Assembly: GCA_029238215.1 (NCBI GenBank)
Contig: JAQWGN010000011.1
Location: forward strand, 1-64,000
Length of the DNA: 64,000 bases
Direction of reading: 5' to 3'
Origin: Flavobacteriaceae bacterium
Lineage (GTDB): Bacteria > Bacteroidota > Bacteroidia > Flavobacteriales > Flavobacteriaceae
Part shown: positions 19,409 through 29,200 of the stretch, piece by piece
Layout: each line of letters starts with the position of its first letter
How positions within the stretch are numbered: position 1 is the first letter of the stretch
The notes under the pieces: model-generated
What the model saw: the letters and a program-made list of their open reading frames with translations, nothing else
What the model was told of the DNA's origin: nothing
Databases searched by the model: none
Program-made: the position numbers and the translations under genes

Positions 19409-19966
19409 TTAGAAATCCCAGCCATCTTTTTTATCTTCAAAAACTAGTTTAAGCTCATCTTTGCTGACTCTGGTTTTACTAAAATTAAGTGGATAATCTT
19501 TATCTTTTTCTCTTACCAGTACTCTAGTAAAATAATTGGTTTCTTCAAAGTTTTCTATCCGTGGGCCATCGTAAAATTTAGTATTCCCATTACCATTAGG
19601 GTTAAAGTTTTGGGCTGTTTTTATTTCATTGATTATCTTTTTTTTATCCTGTTCGGAAATGGTTAAGGTAAATGTATGGAAGGAATAAAATAGTAGTGAT
19701 TCTCTAAATTCATTGTGCGTTAATTCAAAATCATCATTCAACGTTATATGCTGTTCAAGTAGTAGTTTTTTAGCACTCGATTTTGAAAAGAGGTCATCTT
19801 TAAATACTTCTTTTAAAGTTCCACTAATGATAAGCGTTGCTAGAACAATAGCGATAATTTTCCCGGTTTTTCGAAGCCTGAGTTTTTTTAGAATAAAATA
19901 TAACAAATACGTCAGTCCAAGTAAAAATAGACAGGTAAATAAAAGTATAAAGGTTAACATGTGCAT
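19409..19966 (-). CDS. Hypothetical membrane protein, two N-terminal helices
   Basis: A 185-residue protein with no family recognised. Two hydrophobic helices (about 3-27 and 37-50) separated by a basic LKKLRLRKTGK loop are followed by a hydrophilic, Lys/Asp-rich domain of about 130 residues with mixed helix and strand character, probably outside the membrane. A second ATG two codons in (19960) is equally possible. It stands alone between rnhB and aqpZ in an AT-rich stretch that looks more variable than the surrounding core genes. Function unknown. Confidence 0.65.
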   Translation of the reverse strand: MHMLTFILLFTCLFLLGLTYLLYFILKKLRLRKTGKIIAIVLATLIISGTLKEVFKDDLFSKSSAKKLLLEQHITLNDDFELTHNEFRESLLFYSFHTFTLTISEQDKKKIINEIKTAQNFNPNGNGNTKFYDGPRIENFEETNYFTRVLVREKDKDYPLNFSKTRVSKDELKLVFEDKKDGWDF

Positions 19967-20107
19967 TTGATTGGGTTTTTTAAAATTTAGCGTTTATACA
20001 AGGCTTATATACGCTGTATATATTTTATTGAACAGTTTGCTAGTTAAAGTATTGCCCTAAAAAAAAATAAAGAAAGCATTGTTATAGTTATTAGGATACA
20101 GATTTAA

Positions 20108-20794
20108 TCATTTTTTTTCTGGGGAAATAAACTTGTACACCAAAGCTGCCAATACAGCACCTACAATTGGAGCAATCCAAAACAACCACAACTGATCAAT
20201 GGCCCAATCTCCCACAAAAATTGCTTGACTTGTACTTCTTGCAGGATTAACAGAAGTGTTAGTTACAGGGATACTGATTAAATGAATTAAGGTTAACGCC
20301 AAACCAATAGTTAAACCAGCAAAACCTTTTGGTGCTTTGGAGTGGGTTGCACCCAAAATCACCATTAAGAACATAAAAGTCATCACAACCTCAGTAATTA
20401 GTGCAGCACCCAAGCTGTAGCCGTCTGGTGAGTGCGCACCATATCCATTGGCAGCAAAGCCACCGATTTCAAAACCGGGTTTCCCACTCACAATCAAGTA
20501 TAAAATTCCAGCCCCTGCGATACCACCCAAAACTTGAGCAATAATATAAGGCAGGAGTTCTTTTTTGTTAAAACGCCCTCCTACATAGAGCCCAATAGAA
20601 ACGGCTGGATTTAAATGGCAACCCGATACATGTCCTATAGCATATGCCATGGTTACTACGGTTAACCCAAAGGCAATAGCCACCCCTGCAAATCCAATTC
20701 CTAATTCTGGATAGCTGGCTGCTAAAACAGCACTTCCACATCCTCCCAATACCAACCATAGGGTTCCAATAAATTCTGCGATTAATTTTTTCAT
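20108..20794 (-). CDS. aqpZ: Aquaporin Z
   Basis: A water-selective channel of the MIP family in the inner membrane, acting in osmotic adjustment. The 228 residues give six membrane helices and two half-helices with NPA boxes at residues 62-64 ([12 protein letters not shown]) and 183-185 (TSVNPARST). The His/Arg pattern around them (conserved HLISIP and the NPAR arginine) fits the narrow aquaporin filter rather than a glycerol channel. Single gene; its upstream region carries the first copy of the 99-bp direct repeat 38 nt before the start. Confidence 0.95.
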   Translation of the reverse strand: MKKLIAEFIGTLWLVLGGCGSAVLAASYPELGIGFAGVAIAFGLTVVTMAYAIGHVSGCHLNPAVSIGLYVGGRFNKKELLPYIIAQVLGGIAGAGILYLIVSGKPGFEIGGFAANGYGAHSPDGYSLGAALITEVVMTFMFLMVILGATHSKAPKGFAGLTIGLALTLIHLISIPVTNTSVNPARSTSQAIFVGDWAIDQLWLFWIAPIVGAVLAALVYKFISPEKK

Positions 20795-20832
20795 AAGATT
20801 TTCAAGTATAAAATGTTAGAAATTTAAAAATT

Positions 20833-20931
20833 ATACCCCAAAAAAATTCAAATCGAAGAAAGCGTAGGTCTTGTTGCTTGTTACCAGCGTTTTCAAAAAA
20901 AGAACAGACTTGGGGTTAGTTCCGTACTAAG
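20833..20931. repeat. 99-bp direct repeat, copy 1
   Basis: Matches copy 2 at 22741-22839 over 99 bp with five substitutions and no gaps (about 95% identity), same orientation. Near its ends lies a 7-bp inverted pair, ACCCCAA at 20835-20841 and TTGGGGT at 20910-20916. The minus strand is open in one frame for about 31 codons, but without a credible start. The remaining bases up to the FkbM gene at 21063 hold nothing recognisable. Confidence 0.85.
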
Positions 20932-21062
20932 ATAACAAAAAAAAGAGAGCTAAAGGCTAGTAGAAGAAGAAGATAGGGTTGGCTTTTTTCATGTGTTTGG
21001 GTATTTGGCCAAGAATAATTCTTTTACCCAGCTTACAGCAAACGATTAGTGTAGTCTGGCGT

Positions 21063-21860
21063 TTACTTTTTCATTAGCATATTTATTAATTCGATTTCTG
21101 TTTTCTTCACAGCAACAAAGTTTGGGCCTAAAAAATCTTCATATTTGAAATTGTATTTTCTAAATTCAACGGTCTTAGGAAAAATCTTACCGATTACATA
21201 ACCGTTACTTTCAAAAAAGTTATAAAAATCAATAAGTAATTTTTTTGTTGTAATGTTAATGTAGCCATATTCAAATTGGATCATTTTTATTTTTCCATTT
21301 TGAAGATGTTTCTCAAATCCTAATAACACATCGTATTCAGCACCTTCTACGTCAATTTTTAATAAATCAATCGTTTCAATTTTGTAACTATCAATAAAGT
21401 CATCTCCTTTTGTTAGTTCTATTATTTGCTTTTGATTGGGTTTTTGAGAGAAGCCTTCAATGTCAAATAGTGAGGAATGTGTATTGGAAGGATAAATATT
21501 TATTTCTTTAGCACAAGTTTCATTGTAAAGTCCTTTTTGAATAGGAATTATATTCTTACGACCTTCTACGTTTGTTTTTAATTTTTCAAATGTGTCTTTG
21601 ACAGGCTCGAATGAATAAATCAGTGTATTTGGCATCAATTGATTAACTAACAGGGAATATTTTCCAATATTTGCCCCGCCATCAATAATGATTGACGGAT
21701 TTAGTTTTGATATTTTTTTTAATACAGTTAACTCTCCGTTGCTATATAAATCATGATTTCTGTTTTCATACAATCTGTTTAAAGCTCTACCAAAACCCGC
21801 AAGAGCTTTAAATATATTATTATGTGTATTTCGTTTAAAAAATCTCTTTGCCTTTAGCAT
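21063..21860 (-). CDS. FkbM-family SAM-dependent methyltransferase
   Basis: A 265-residue methyltransferase with the FkbM fold. SAM-binding motif I is seen as IIIDGGANIGKYSLL (about 56-70), followed by YSFEPV (motif II) and the DLLKIDVEGAEYDVL signature (about 165-180). FkbM enzymes O-methylate sugars or polyketides; in bacteria lacking polyketide synthases they usually act on surface glycans. No glycosyltransferases are nearby, so the substrate is unknown. It lies within the segment bounded by the two 99-bp repeats and looks more AT-rich than the flanking genes, which suggests accessory or acquired DNA. Confidence 0.87.
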   Translation of the reverse strand: MLKAKRFFKRNTHNNIFKALAGFGRALNRLYENRNHDLYSNGELTVLKKISKLNPSIIIDGGANIGKYSLLVNQLMPNTLIYSFEPVKDTFEKLKTNVEGRKNIIPIQKGLYNETCAKEINIYPSNTHSSLFDIEGFSQKPNQKQIIELTKGDDFIDSYKIETIDLLKIDVEGAEYDVLLGFEKHLQNGKIKMIQFEYGYINITTKKLLIDFYNFFESNGYVIGKIFPKTVEFRKYNFKYEDFLGPNFVAVKKTEIELINMLMKK

Positions 21861-21947
21861 AGCTTTTATTTGTTATTAATGACTTACAACGGGTGTGTAT
21901 GTTTAGTTGCGCATTCAAGAAATTAAATTTAGCAAATAAAAACCGAA

Positions 21948-21967
21948 CCTGCCTGCCAGCAGGCTGG
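21948..21967. repeat. 20-bp near-perfect palindrome CCTGCCTGC-CA-GCAGGCTGG
   Basis: GCCTGC and GCAGGC arms with a 2-nt centre, extended by CC/GG outside one mismatch. It lies in the 238-bp gap between FkbM and DUF2306. GC-rich palindromes of this kind occur as dispersed elements in many Bacteroidota; here only one copy was noticed. The rest of the gap has no credible gene. Confidence 0.55.
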
Positions 21968-22051
21968 TAGAAAATTTGTGAGAATCTGTTTGCTTAAGGC
22001 AGCATGGCTTGAGCGAGCCGTATGGGTATTCTTGAACGGCATTCGTGTATG

Positions 22052-22075
22052 GTGCGTATCCCGAAGGGTATGCAC
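22052..22075 (-). other. Hairpin downstream of the DUF2306 gene
   Basis: A 10-bp stem with one bulged base and a GAA loop (arms 22052-22062 and 22066-22075) starts 24 nt after the DUF2306 stop on the minus strand. No T-run follows, so it is not a classical terminator; it may stabilise the 3' end of the mRNA. Confidence 0.4.
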
Positions 22076-22098
22076 TATATACCTTGATGTGCGGTCGT

Positions 22099-22599
22099 TT
22101 ATTTTTCAAATTCAGTTTGCCATTTAAGTTTATGCTTTTTAAATATTACACTAGCTATTACAATAACTATAAAAATACTCAACATTGTCAAAGCCGAAAA
22201 TAATTTCCAACTGATTTTAATGGACAAATAAAATGGAATCCTTGTCAAGATCTCCGCACAAAAAGCACAATATAATCCAACTACACTCCAATACATATAA
22301 TTGAAATGTCTAAAAATATAATTCCTACCCTTTCGTCTTATAATAGGATACATTCCAGCCAATAAGGTCATAAAGCTTACAATAGCGAAAAAATGAAAAA
22401 TTCCAAACCCTCCAAAAAGTCTGTAAATCATAAATGCAGTAAAGTTTACCAATAACATAGACGTCACATAAATATATCCAATCTGCCTATGTTTTTTTGT
22501 TCCTTTCTTCGTTATAAGTACAACAATTCCAGTAATCATCGCTACAATTGAAACCAATAAATGTATCAACCCTATATTTCCACTTACAATGTTTTCCAT
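22099..22599 (-). CDS. DUF2306-like four-helix membrane protein
   Basis: A 166-residue integral membrane protein with four to five predicted helices (about 10-29, 40-58, 66-84, 100-120, 132-152). The spacing, the central KKHRQIGYIYVTSM loop and the RHFNYMYWSVVGLYCAF segment fit DUF2306-type proteins, whose function is unknown. Conserved His and Tyr near the membrane faces are reminiscent of quinone- or haem-linked proteins, but there is no CXXCH. It lies in the same segment and orientation as the FkbM gene, separated by 238 bp. Confidence 0.75.
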   Translation of the reverse strand: MENIVSGNIGLIHLLVSIVAMITGIVVLITKKGTKKHRQIGYIYVTSMLLVNFTAFMIYRLFGGFGIFHFFAIVSFMTLLAGMYPIIRRKGRNYIFRHFNYMYWSVVGLYCAFCAEILTRIPFYLSIKISWKLFSALTMLSIFIVIVIASVIFKKHKLKWQTEFEK

Positions 22600-22627
22600 T
22601 TATATTAAGGTTTTGGGTTTATAATGC

Positions 22628-22699
22628 CGCACAACGTCTGAATTTACGCATTGCGTATATCCATTTTAACCAATGCTTTGGGTATAAATAAGTTGTGCG
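22628..22699 (-). other. 72-bp attC-like inverted-repeat structure
   Basis: Outer arms CGCACAAC (22628-22635) and GTTGTGCG (22692-22699) are perfect complements. Inner arms GCATTG and CAATGC, plus TTTA/TAAA, also pair, giving a stem interrupted by loops. On the minus strand it ends 28 nt before the DUF2306 start. Overall size and the GCACAAC...GTTGTGC ends resemble integron attC sites (VCR elements end GTTATGC), but the strict GTTRRRY core is broken and no integrase is present, so the identity is uncertain. The remainder of the 323-bp gap to the porin holds the second 99-bp repeat. Confidence 0.35.
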
Positions 22700-22740
22700 A
22701 TACATAGCGCAACTATCGATTTACCTAAAGCGAATGTTCT

Positions 22741-22839
22741 ATACCCCAAAAAAATTCAAATAAAAGAAAGCGAAGGTCTTGTCGCTTGTTACCAGCGTTT
22801 TCAAAAAAAGAACAGACTTGGGGTTAGTTCTGTACTAAG
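22741..22839. repeat. 99-bp direct repeat, copy 2
   Basis: Same orientation as copy 1 at 20833-20931 and about 95% identical. The inverted pair ACCCCAA (22743-22749) and TTGGGGT (22818-22824) is conserved. Together the two copies bracket a 1.8-kb segment holding only the FkbM and DUF2306 genes. Confidence 0.85.
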
Positions 22840-22900
22840 TTACTATTTTTTTTGCATGGTTCCCGCATAAAATTAAAAGCAGGTTTATTTTCGAAATCGA

Positions 22901-22908
22901 TACCTTTG
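22901..22908 (+). promoter_or_regulatory. -7 box TACCTTTG of the porin gene
   Basis: A perfect TAnnTTTG ending 14 nt before the GTG start at 22923. Confidence 0.55.
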
Positions 22909-22922
22909 TAAAAACACTCGCT

Positions 22923-24818
22923 GTGCTTCGAATACTTTTTTTGTTTTGCCTCCCCGTAGTGCTTACTGCCCAAAATAATATTCCGGTAAAAGATTCTATT
23001 GTTAAAAAAGCAAATCAGCCTGCTAAGGAAGTAGCCATTTCCGATTACCTAATTATTAATCAAGCCCGCGATACCACCCACGTAGACACTACGCTTACCA
23101 TGGCAAAGTACTACAAGTTAAACTCCCAACGGCAGGACAATTTTGCTTATGTGTCGCTCAATAATTCAGGGCAAGCTTTGAATTCCTTATCCTTAGAATC
23201 GTGGCGGAAGAGCACCGCACCAGCTAGTGGTTTTCGCACCAAAGAAAGTCAACGCTTTATGCCCGAGGAACTGGCGTATTATCACGTGCCAACTCCGTTA
23301 ACGGAACTGTATTATAAATCTACCCAGTCGCAAGGGCAATCAACAGACGCCCTGATTACGGCCAACATCCATCCAAGGTTTAATTATGCCATTGGATACC
23401 GTGGTCACCGATCTCTAGGACGTTACCAACATCAAATAACAGGGTTAAGTCAACTTCGATTTACAAGCCGTTACGAAAATCCAAGCGGACGCTATAGGTT
23501 GCGTTTACAAATTGTAAATCAAAAAATTGATCAACAAGAAAATGGGGGACTTGACAGCGAATCCATAATTGATTTTGAATCTGGAGACGATGAGTTTTAC
23601 GACCGAGACAGGCTAAGCGTATTGTATGAAAATGCCAGCAATGACTATACGGGAAAGCGCTACCTTCTTGAACAAGATTATTTAATCCTGCGTTCTACAG
23701 ATTCCATTCAAGAACCACGTGTGCGTTTGGGCTATCGTGTGCAAAGCACCAGCCAAGACCATCGGTTTAGACAAACTCAAGCCTATGAAGGTTATGGTGC
23801 CTTGGTAGATGATGATTCTACCCCCTACGACCGCTTGCATTATTCCCTACAACAGTTTGACGTATACAGCATCCTTACCAATCCAACTGTAGGATGGTTA
23901 ACGGCTTATGCCAGACATCATAAATACACCTATACCCACAAACACATTACGGCTTCGGTTCCTAAAATAAAAGAAGATGCCTACAGCATTGGCGGTACGT
24001 GGCGCAAAAACTTTGGGGCTTTGCAATTGCGTGCCGAGACCGAGTTGGCAGTTAGTGGATCTCGTGTAGGCGATTACTTGATGGGTTCGTTAACGCTTCC
24101 CATTAAAAAAAACATGGAGTTTGTAGGTGGTATTCGTTTCCAGCAACAGCATCCTGGTTTTGTGTTTGAGCGATTTGCTAGCAGCTATGCCGATTATACA
24201 TGGATAACAAATCCTGAACTAGAAACACGCACGGCCATTTTTGGACGACTTTCTCATGCTACCTACGGAACGCTTTCTTTTACAGCGACAACGATTGATA
24301 ACCATGCGTATTTTTCTCAACCTCAAGCCGATTCCTTATTGGTTACGCCTGTGCAGTCGAGTGAAAGTATTAACCTGTTACAACTCGATTGGGAGGGTGG
24401 TTTTCAATGGGGTATTTTTGGCTTTGATGCCAAGCTTCGTGCACAACAGCTTAGCGGCAATACCGCTGCCATGCCCATGCCTGATTTTATAGGACGTACC
24501 GCCTTGTATTACCAAGATCATTGGTTTAAAAAAGCGATGTTTTTACAAACGGGAATAAGTGCACATTACTATTCATCGTTTAATATGCGAGCCTATCATC
24601 CGTTGTTGTCTGAGTTTGTAGTGCAATCGCATCAGGAGTCAGAGGGATACCCTATGGTAAATGCATTCTTTAATGCAAAAATTAGACAAACCCGATTGTT
24701 TTTTGTGGTAGAGCATGTTAATGCCAATCGGAAGGCGCCAACCTATTATGCGGCTCCTGGATATCCACAACGGGATTTACTTATCCGTTTTGGAATAGTT
24801 TGGAACTTTTTTAGATAA
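22923..24818 (+). CDS. Putative porin, Porin_10-like outer-membrane barrel
   Basis: A 631-residue exported protein. The start is GTG at 22923, giving a signal peptide (MLRILFLFCLPVVLTAQ); no ATG with a signal sequence lies nearby. The mature part has a Thr/Asp-rich N-terminal segment and then alternating hydrophobic/polar strands with many Tyr, Arg and Gln, ending in LLIRFGIVWNFFR, whose last residue is aromatic-basic as in outer-membrane barrels. It resembles the Bacteroidota putative porin family. The transported substrate is unknown. It is monocistronic and converges on gltD with an 11-nt gap. Confidence 0.82.
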   Translation: MLRILFLFCLPVVLTAQNNIPVKDSIVKKANQPAKEVAISDYLIINQARDTTHVDTTLTMAKYYKLNSQRQDNFAYVSLNNSGQALNSLSLESWRKSTAPASGFRTKESQRFMPEELAYYHVPTPLTELYYKSTQSQGQSTDALITANIHPRFNYAIGYRGHRSLGRYQHQITGLSQLRFTSRYENPSGRYRLRLQIVNQKIDQQENGGLDSESIIDFESGDDEFYDRDRLSVLYENASNDYTGKRYLLEQDYLILRSTDSIQEPRVRLGYRVQSTSQDHRFRQTQAYEGYGALVDDDSTPYDRLHYSLQQFDVYSILTNPTVGWLTAYARHHKYTYTHKHITASVPKIKEDAYSIGGTWRKNFGALQLRAETELAVSGSRVGDYLMGSLTLPIKKNMEFVGGIRFQQQHPGFVFERFASSYADYTWITNPELETRTAIFGRLSHATYGTLSFTATTIDNHAYFSQPQADSLLVTPVQSSESINLLQLDWEGGFQWGIFGFDAKLRAQQLSGNTAAMPMPDFIGRTALYYQDHWFKKAMFLQTGISAHYYSSFNMRAYHPLLSEFVVQSHQESEGYPMVNAFFNAKIRQTRLFFVVEHVNANRKAPTYYAAPGYPQRDLLIRFGIVWNFFR

Positions 24819-24829
24819 ACCCTAAGCTT

Positions 24830-26296
24830 CTAGTTTGTTGGTAAGTCTCCGCCTTCTTTGATAGGAAGTTTAGAGGGTTCACCCATTAGGTACGTATCGA
24901 TGTGATGTGCTGCCTCACGGCCTTCAGAAATTGCCCATACAATCAACGACTGTCCTCTACGCATATCACCAGCGGTGAAAATATGAGGGACATTGGTTTG
25001 GTATTTTGCATTTCCTTTTACGTTAGAACGTTCGTCTTGATCTAACCCAAGTTTTTCGGCTAGGGTAGGCTCAGGACCTGTAAATCCAAGGGCCAATAAG
25101 GCCAATTCACACGGCCATTCTTTTTCAGAGTTTGGTTCTTCAATAAGATTGGGTCTTCCGCCATTTGCATCTTTTTCCCAACGTACATTAACAGTTGTCA
25201 AGGCTTTAAGGTGTCCTTTTTCGTCTGCCGTAAATTCTTTAGTCATGATGCTCCACTCCCTGTGAATACCTTCTTCGTGCGAAGAAGTAGTCTTTAGCTT
25301 GAAGGGCCAAAAAGGCCAAGGGTGATCCTCGGTACGTGTTTCGGCAGGCTTGGGCATAATTTCAAAGTTTGTTACGCTTTTTGCTCCTTGACGGTTTGAA
25401 GTTCCAATACAATCTGAGCCTGTATCTCCACCACCAATGACAACAACATTTTTACCTCCTGCATGCAAGCTGTTTTCAATCTCTGTAAGTCCGTCTACCC
25501 AACGATTACTTTTAGGTAAGAAATCCATCGCTTGAACAACGCCTGGTAAATCAGCACCAGGAATTGGTAGTCTTCTACGGATGGTTGCTCCGCCACAAAG
25601 CACAACTGCGTCAAATGCACTAAGTGCTTCAACAGCCATATTTCTACCTACTTCAACACCTGTTTTAAAAATAATACCTTCCGCTTCCAACTGGGTGATA
25701 CGACGATCAATGACGTTTTTCTCCATTTTGAAATCTGGGATTCCATAGCGAAGGAGTCCACCAACTTTTTCATCACGCTCAAATACGGTAACCGTATGAC
25801 CGGCTCTGTTTAGCTGTTGTGCGGCTGCAAGTCCGGCAGGACCAGAACCAATAACTGCAACGGTTTTTCCTGTTCGCTTTAATGGTGGGTCGGCTTTAAT
25901 CCAACCCTCTTTAAATCCGCGTTCAACAATGTATTTTTCAATAAGCTCAATTGATACTGGCGGGTTAATGATACCCAATACACAAGCTGCTTCACAAGGT
26001 GCAGGACAAAGCCTTCCTGTAAACTCAGGAAAGTTATTTGTTGAATGTAAAATACGTAAAGCTTTTTGCCATTCGTTTCGGTAAACAGCATCATTAAAAT
26101 CAGGAATCATATTCCCAAGTGGGCATCCACTGTGACAAAACGGAACCCCGCAATCCATGCAACGCGCACCTTGATCTTGTAAGGTTTTCTCGCTTGGCGT
26201 AACAGTAAATTCCTTGTAGTTTTTTACACGATCTTGTACATCAACGTTTTCTTCGTTAATGCGATCGTACTCCATAAATCCTCTTAACTTCCCCAT
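24830..26296 (-). CDS. gltD: Glutamate synthase small subunit (NADPH)
   Basis: Supplies electrons from NADPH through FAD and Fe-S clusters to GltB. The 488 residues have N-terminal cysteine motifs for two 4Fe-4S clusters (CMDCGVPFCHSGCPLGN and CPAPCEAACVLG), an FAD-binding GSGPAGLAAAQ (about 150), an NADPH-binding GGGDTGSDC (about 290) and a C-terminal FAD motif FTAGDMRRGQSLIVWAI. It follows gltB by 2 nt. Confidence 0.97.
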   Translation of the reverse strand: MGKLRGFMEYDRINEENVDVQDRVKNYKEFTVTPSEKTLQDQGARCMDCGVPFCHSGCPLGNMIPDFNDAVYRNEWQKALRILHSTNNFPEFTGRLCPAPCEAACVLGIINPPVSIELIEKYIVERGFKEGWIKADPPLKRTGKTVAVIGSGPAGLAAAQQLNRAGHTVTVFERDEKVGGLLRYGIPDFKMEKNVIDRRITQLEAEGIIFKTGVEVGRNMAVEALSAFDAVVLCGGATIRRRLPIPGADLPGVVQAMDFLPKSNRWVDGLTEIENSLHAGGKNVVVIGGGDTGSDCIGTSNRQGAKSVTNFEIMPKPAETRTEDHPWPFWPFKLKTTSSHEEGIHREWSIMTKEFTADEKGHLKALTTVNVRWEKDANGGRPNLIEEPNSEKEWPCELALLALGFTGPEPTLAEKLGLDQDERSNVKGNAKYQTNVPHIFTAGDMRRGQSLIVWAISEGREAAHHIDTYLMGEPSKLPIKEGGDLPTN

Positions 26297-26298
26297 AA

Positions 26299-29200
26299 TT
26301 ATGCGTTTTGTTCTTGTGCCATACGTTCAAGCGCAGCTTTGTAATCGGTTGGCATTACCTTAATGAAATTTTTCTGTGTTGTTTTCCAATCCGCTAGAAT
26401 CTTAGAAGCTAGTGGACTAGCTGTATAATCCTTATGGTTTTGAATAAGTGCTTCAACACGAGCCACATCTGTACTAGATAAGTCTTCCAAACCAATCATC
26501 TCCATATTGAAGTTGCGATCATCAAAGACACCGTCTTCCGCATAAATATAAGCAATACCACCACTCATACCCGCAGCAAAGTTACGTCCGATATGACCCA
26601 AAATTACAGCCTCACCACCTGTCATGTACTCACAGCCGTGATCTCCAATACCTTCTACTACGGCAACGGCTCCAGAGTTTCTTACACAGAATCGTTCACC
26701 AGCAATACCATTGATATAGGCTTCTCCAGCAGTTGCTCCGTAAAGGGCAACATTTCCAATAATGACGTTTTCCTCTGGCTTAAAGGTTGCTGCTTCGGGC
26801 ACCTTGGCAACCAAACGAGCTCCAGAAAGCCCTTTTCCAAAGTAATCGTTAGCATTACCAGTTACCTCCAAGTGCAGCCCTTTGGTAGCAAAACAACCAA
26901 AGCTTTGTCCCGCAGCGCCAGTAAACAATAGTTTTAGTGTATCAACAGGAAGCCCTTCTCGACCATGTGCTTTTGAAATTTCATTACTCAATAGTGCACC
27001 AACACTTCGGTTTGTGTTTTTAATGTCAAAATGCAGTGTTTGTGGTTCTAATGAGATAATTGCCTTTTGTGCTTTTGAAACAATATCTACGTCTAAAACA
27101 TTATCAAGACCATGGTCTTGTTTGCTCATGTTTCGAACAGGAACATTTTCGGCTACATCTGGCTTGTATAAAATGGCAGATAAGTCAATCCCCTGTGCTT
27201 TGTAGTGTTCAATAGCCTTGTTCATATTTAACTTTTGGCTTTGTCCTACCATTTCATCTACAGTCCTGAATCCAAGTTGTGCCATGATACCACGCATTTC
27301 TTCAGCGACAAAATGCATAAAGTTAACCACGTGTTCAGGCTTCCCTTTAAAGTTTTTACGGAGTTCAGGGTCTTGCGTGGCAATACCTACCGGGCAGGTG
27401 TTTAGGTGACAAGCACGCATCATAATACAACCTGTTGCTACTAAAGGAGCCGTTGAGAATCCAAATTCTTCTGCACCCAAAAGACAAGCAATGGCTACAT
27501 CACGTCCTGTTTTAAGTTGTCCGTCACACTCCATAACTATACGTCCACGAAGGTCATTGAGTACAAGTGTCTGTTGTGCTTCGGCTACACCAAGTTCCCA
27601 TGGTAGTCCCGCATGCTTAAGTGATGTTAGGGGAGAAGCTCCCGTTCCACCATCAAATCCTGAAATGAGAATAACGTCCGCTTTGGCTTTAGCTACTCCT
27701 GCTGCAATGGTTCCAACCCCGACTTCCGAAACAAGTTTCACATTAACTCGTGCTTCGCGGTTGGCATTTTTTAAATCGTAAATAAGCTGTGCTAAATCCT
27801 CAATAGAGTAAATATCATGGTGAGGTGGAGGTGAAATAAGCCCAACATATGGGGTCGAGTTTCGTACCGATGCGATATATGGATTTACTTTTGGTCCAGG
27901 AAGTTGTCCGCCTTCACCAGGCTTAGCTCCTTGAGCCATTTTTATTTGGATTTCACGGGCATTAGTAAGGTAGTGTGATGACACACCAAATCGCCCAGAG
28001 GCTACCTGCTTAATTGCCGAATTTCTCCATTCTCCATCTTCATCTCTAGTGAAGCGTCTAGGATCTTCTCCTCCTTCGCCAGAGTTGCTTTTACCGCCAA
28101 TACGGTTCATCGCTATCGCTAAGTTTTCATGCGCTTCTTCACTAATTGATCCTAGAGACATCGCTCCAGTTTTAAATCGCTTTACAATAGCCGTCCAAGG
28201 CTCCACTTCTTCAAGCGGAATTGGATCTAAGTCATTAAGTTCAAACATCCCACGCAATGTCATCAACTGCTTGGTTTGTTCGTTTACAAGTTTGGAATAC
28301 TCTTCATAGGTTTCAAAGCTGCCTTTTTGAGTAGCTTGCTGTAGCTTGGCAATACTAGCAGGATTGAGCATGTGTGCTTCTCCATTTCTGCGCCAGCGAT
28401 AGCTTCCGCCAATTTCTAAATCTAGCCCTTCACCAGCAGTTTTTTCGCCAAAAGCAAAATCGTGACGTTGTACAATTTCTTGCTCAACTTCTTTTAATCC
28501 AATCCCCTCAATTCGCGTAGCCGTATTGCAGAAATAACGATCCACAAATTTTTTGCTTAATCCTAAGGCTTCAAAAATCTGAGCTCCACGATAAGAATGT
28601 AACGTAGAGATACCAATTTTATTCATAACCTTAACCAAGCCCTTTGCAATGGCTTTGTTATAGTTGGCAATGGCATTTTCTACAGAAAGCCCTTCTATTG
28701 CGTTTGTTTCTACTTGATGCGCAATGATTTCATTTACCATATATGGGTTAATGGCACTTGCTCCATAGCCAAATAGTGCGGCAAAGTGGTGTGGTTCCCG
28801 TGGTTCTGCGGATTCAATAATGATTCCAAATTTGGAACGTAAACCGTGCTTCATCATGCCATGATGTACAAATGAACAGGCCAATAACATAGGAATTGGA
28901 GCTTTGTTTTCATTAATACCTCGGTCAGAAAGAATAATAATATTTGCACCTTGCTCTACTTCTTTTTTAACATCTACCAGAAGGGATTCAAGCGCACGCT
29001 CAAGACCATTGCTTCCCGCTGCTATGTTGTAAAGAGCAGAAACCGATTTTGATTTAAAATCATGATGCTCAATGAACTTGATTTTATCCAAATCTTCGTT
29101 GGATATAATTGGGTTTTGAATGCGTAGTTTTTTAGCATGTTCAGGGGAAACATCAAAAATATTAGCATCGCTACCAACTGACATTGAGGTATCCGTTACA

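Noticed and set aside
20833-20931. The 99-bp repeat as a transposase remnant or small gene
   Set aside because: The minus strand is open for about 31 codons in one frame but lacks a start and any recognisable transposase motif; the 7-bp inverted pair is too weak to call insertion-sequence ends.
21884-21912. GTTGCGC/TTACAAC pair upstream of FkbM as a second attC site
   Set aside because: Arms are not complementary along their length and are only 29 nt apart, below the size of known attC sites.
21915-22109. 64-codon open frame on the minus strand in the FkbM-DUF2306 gap
   Set aside because: It covers the palindrome and hairpin, has a composition unlike a protein (SAYPSGYAPYTNAV), and has no family resemblance. 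It is better explained as structured non-coding DNA.
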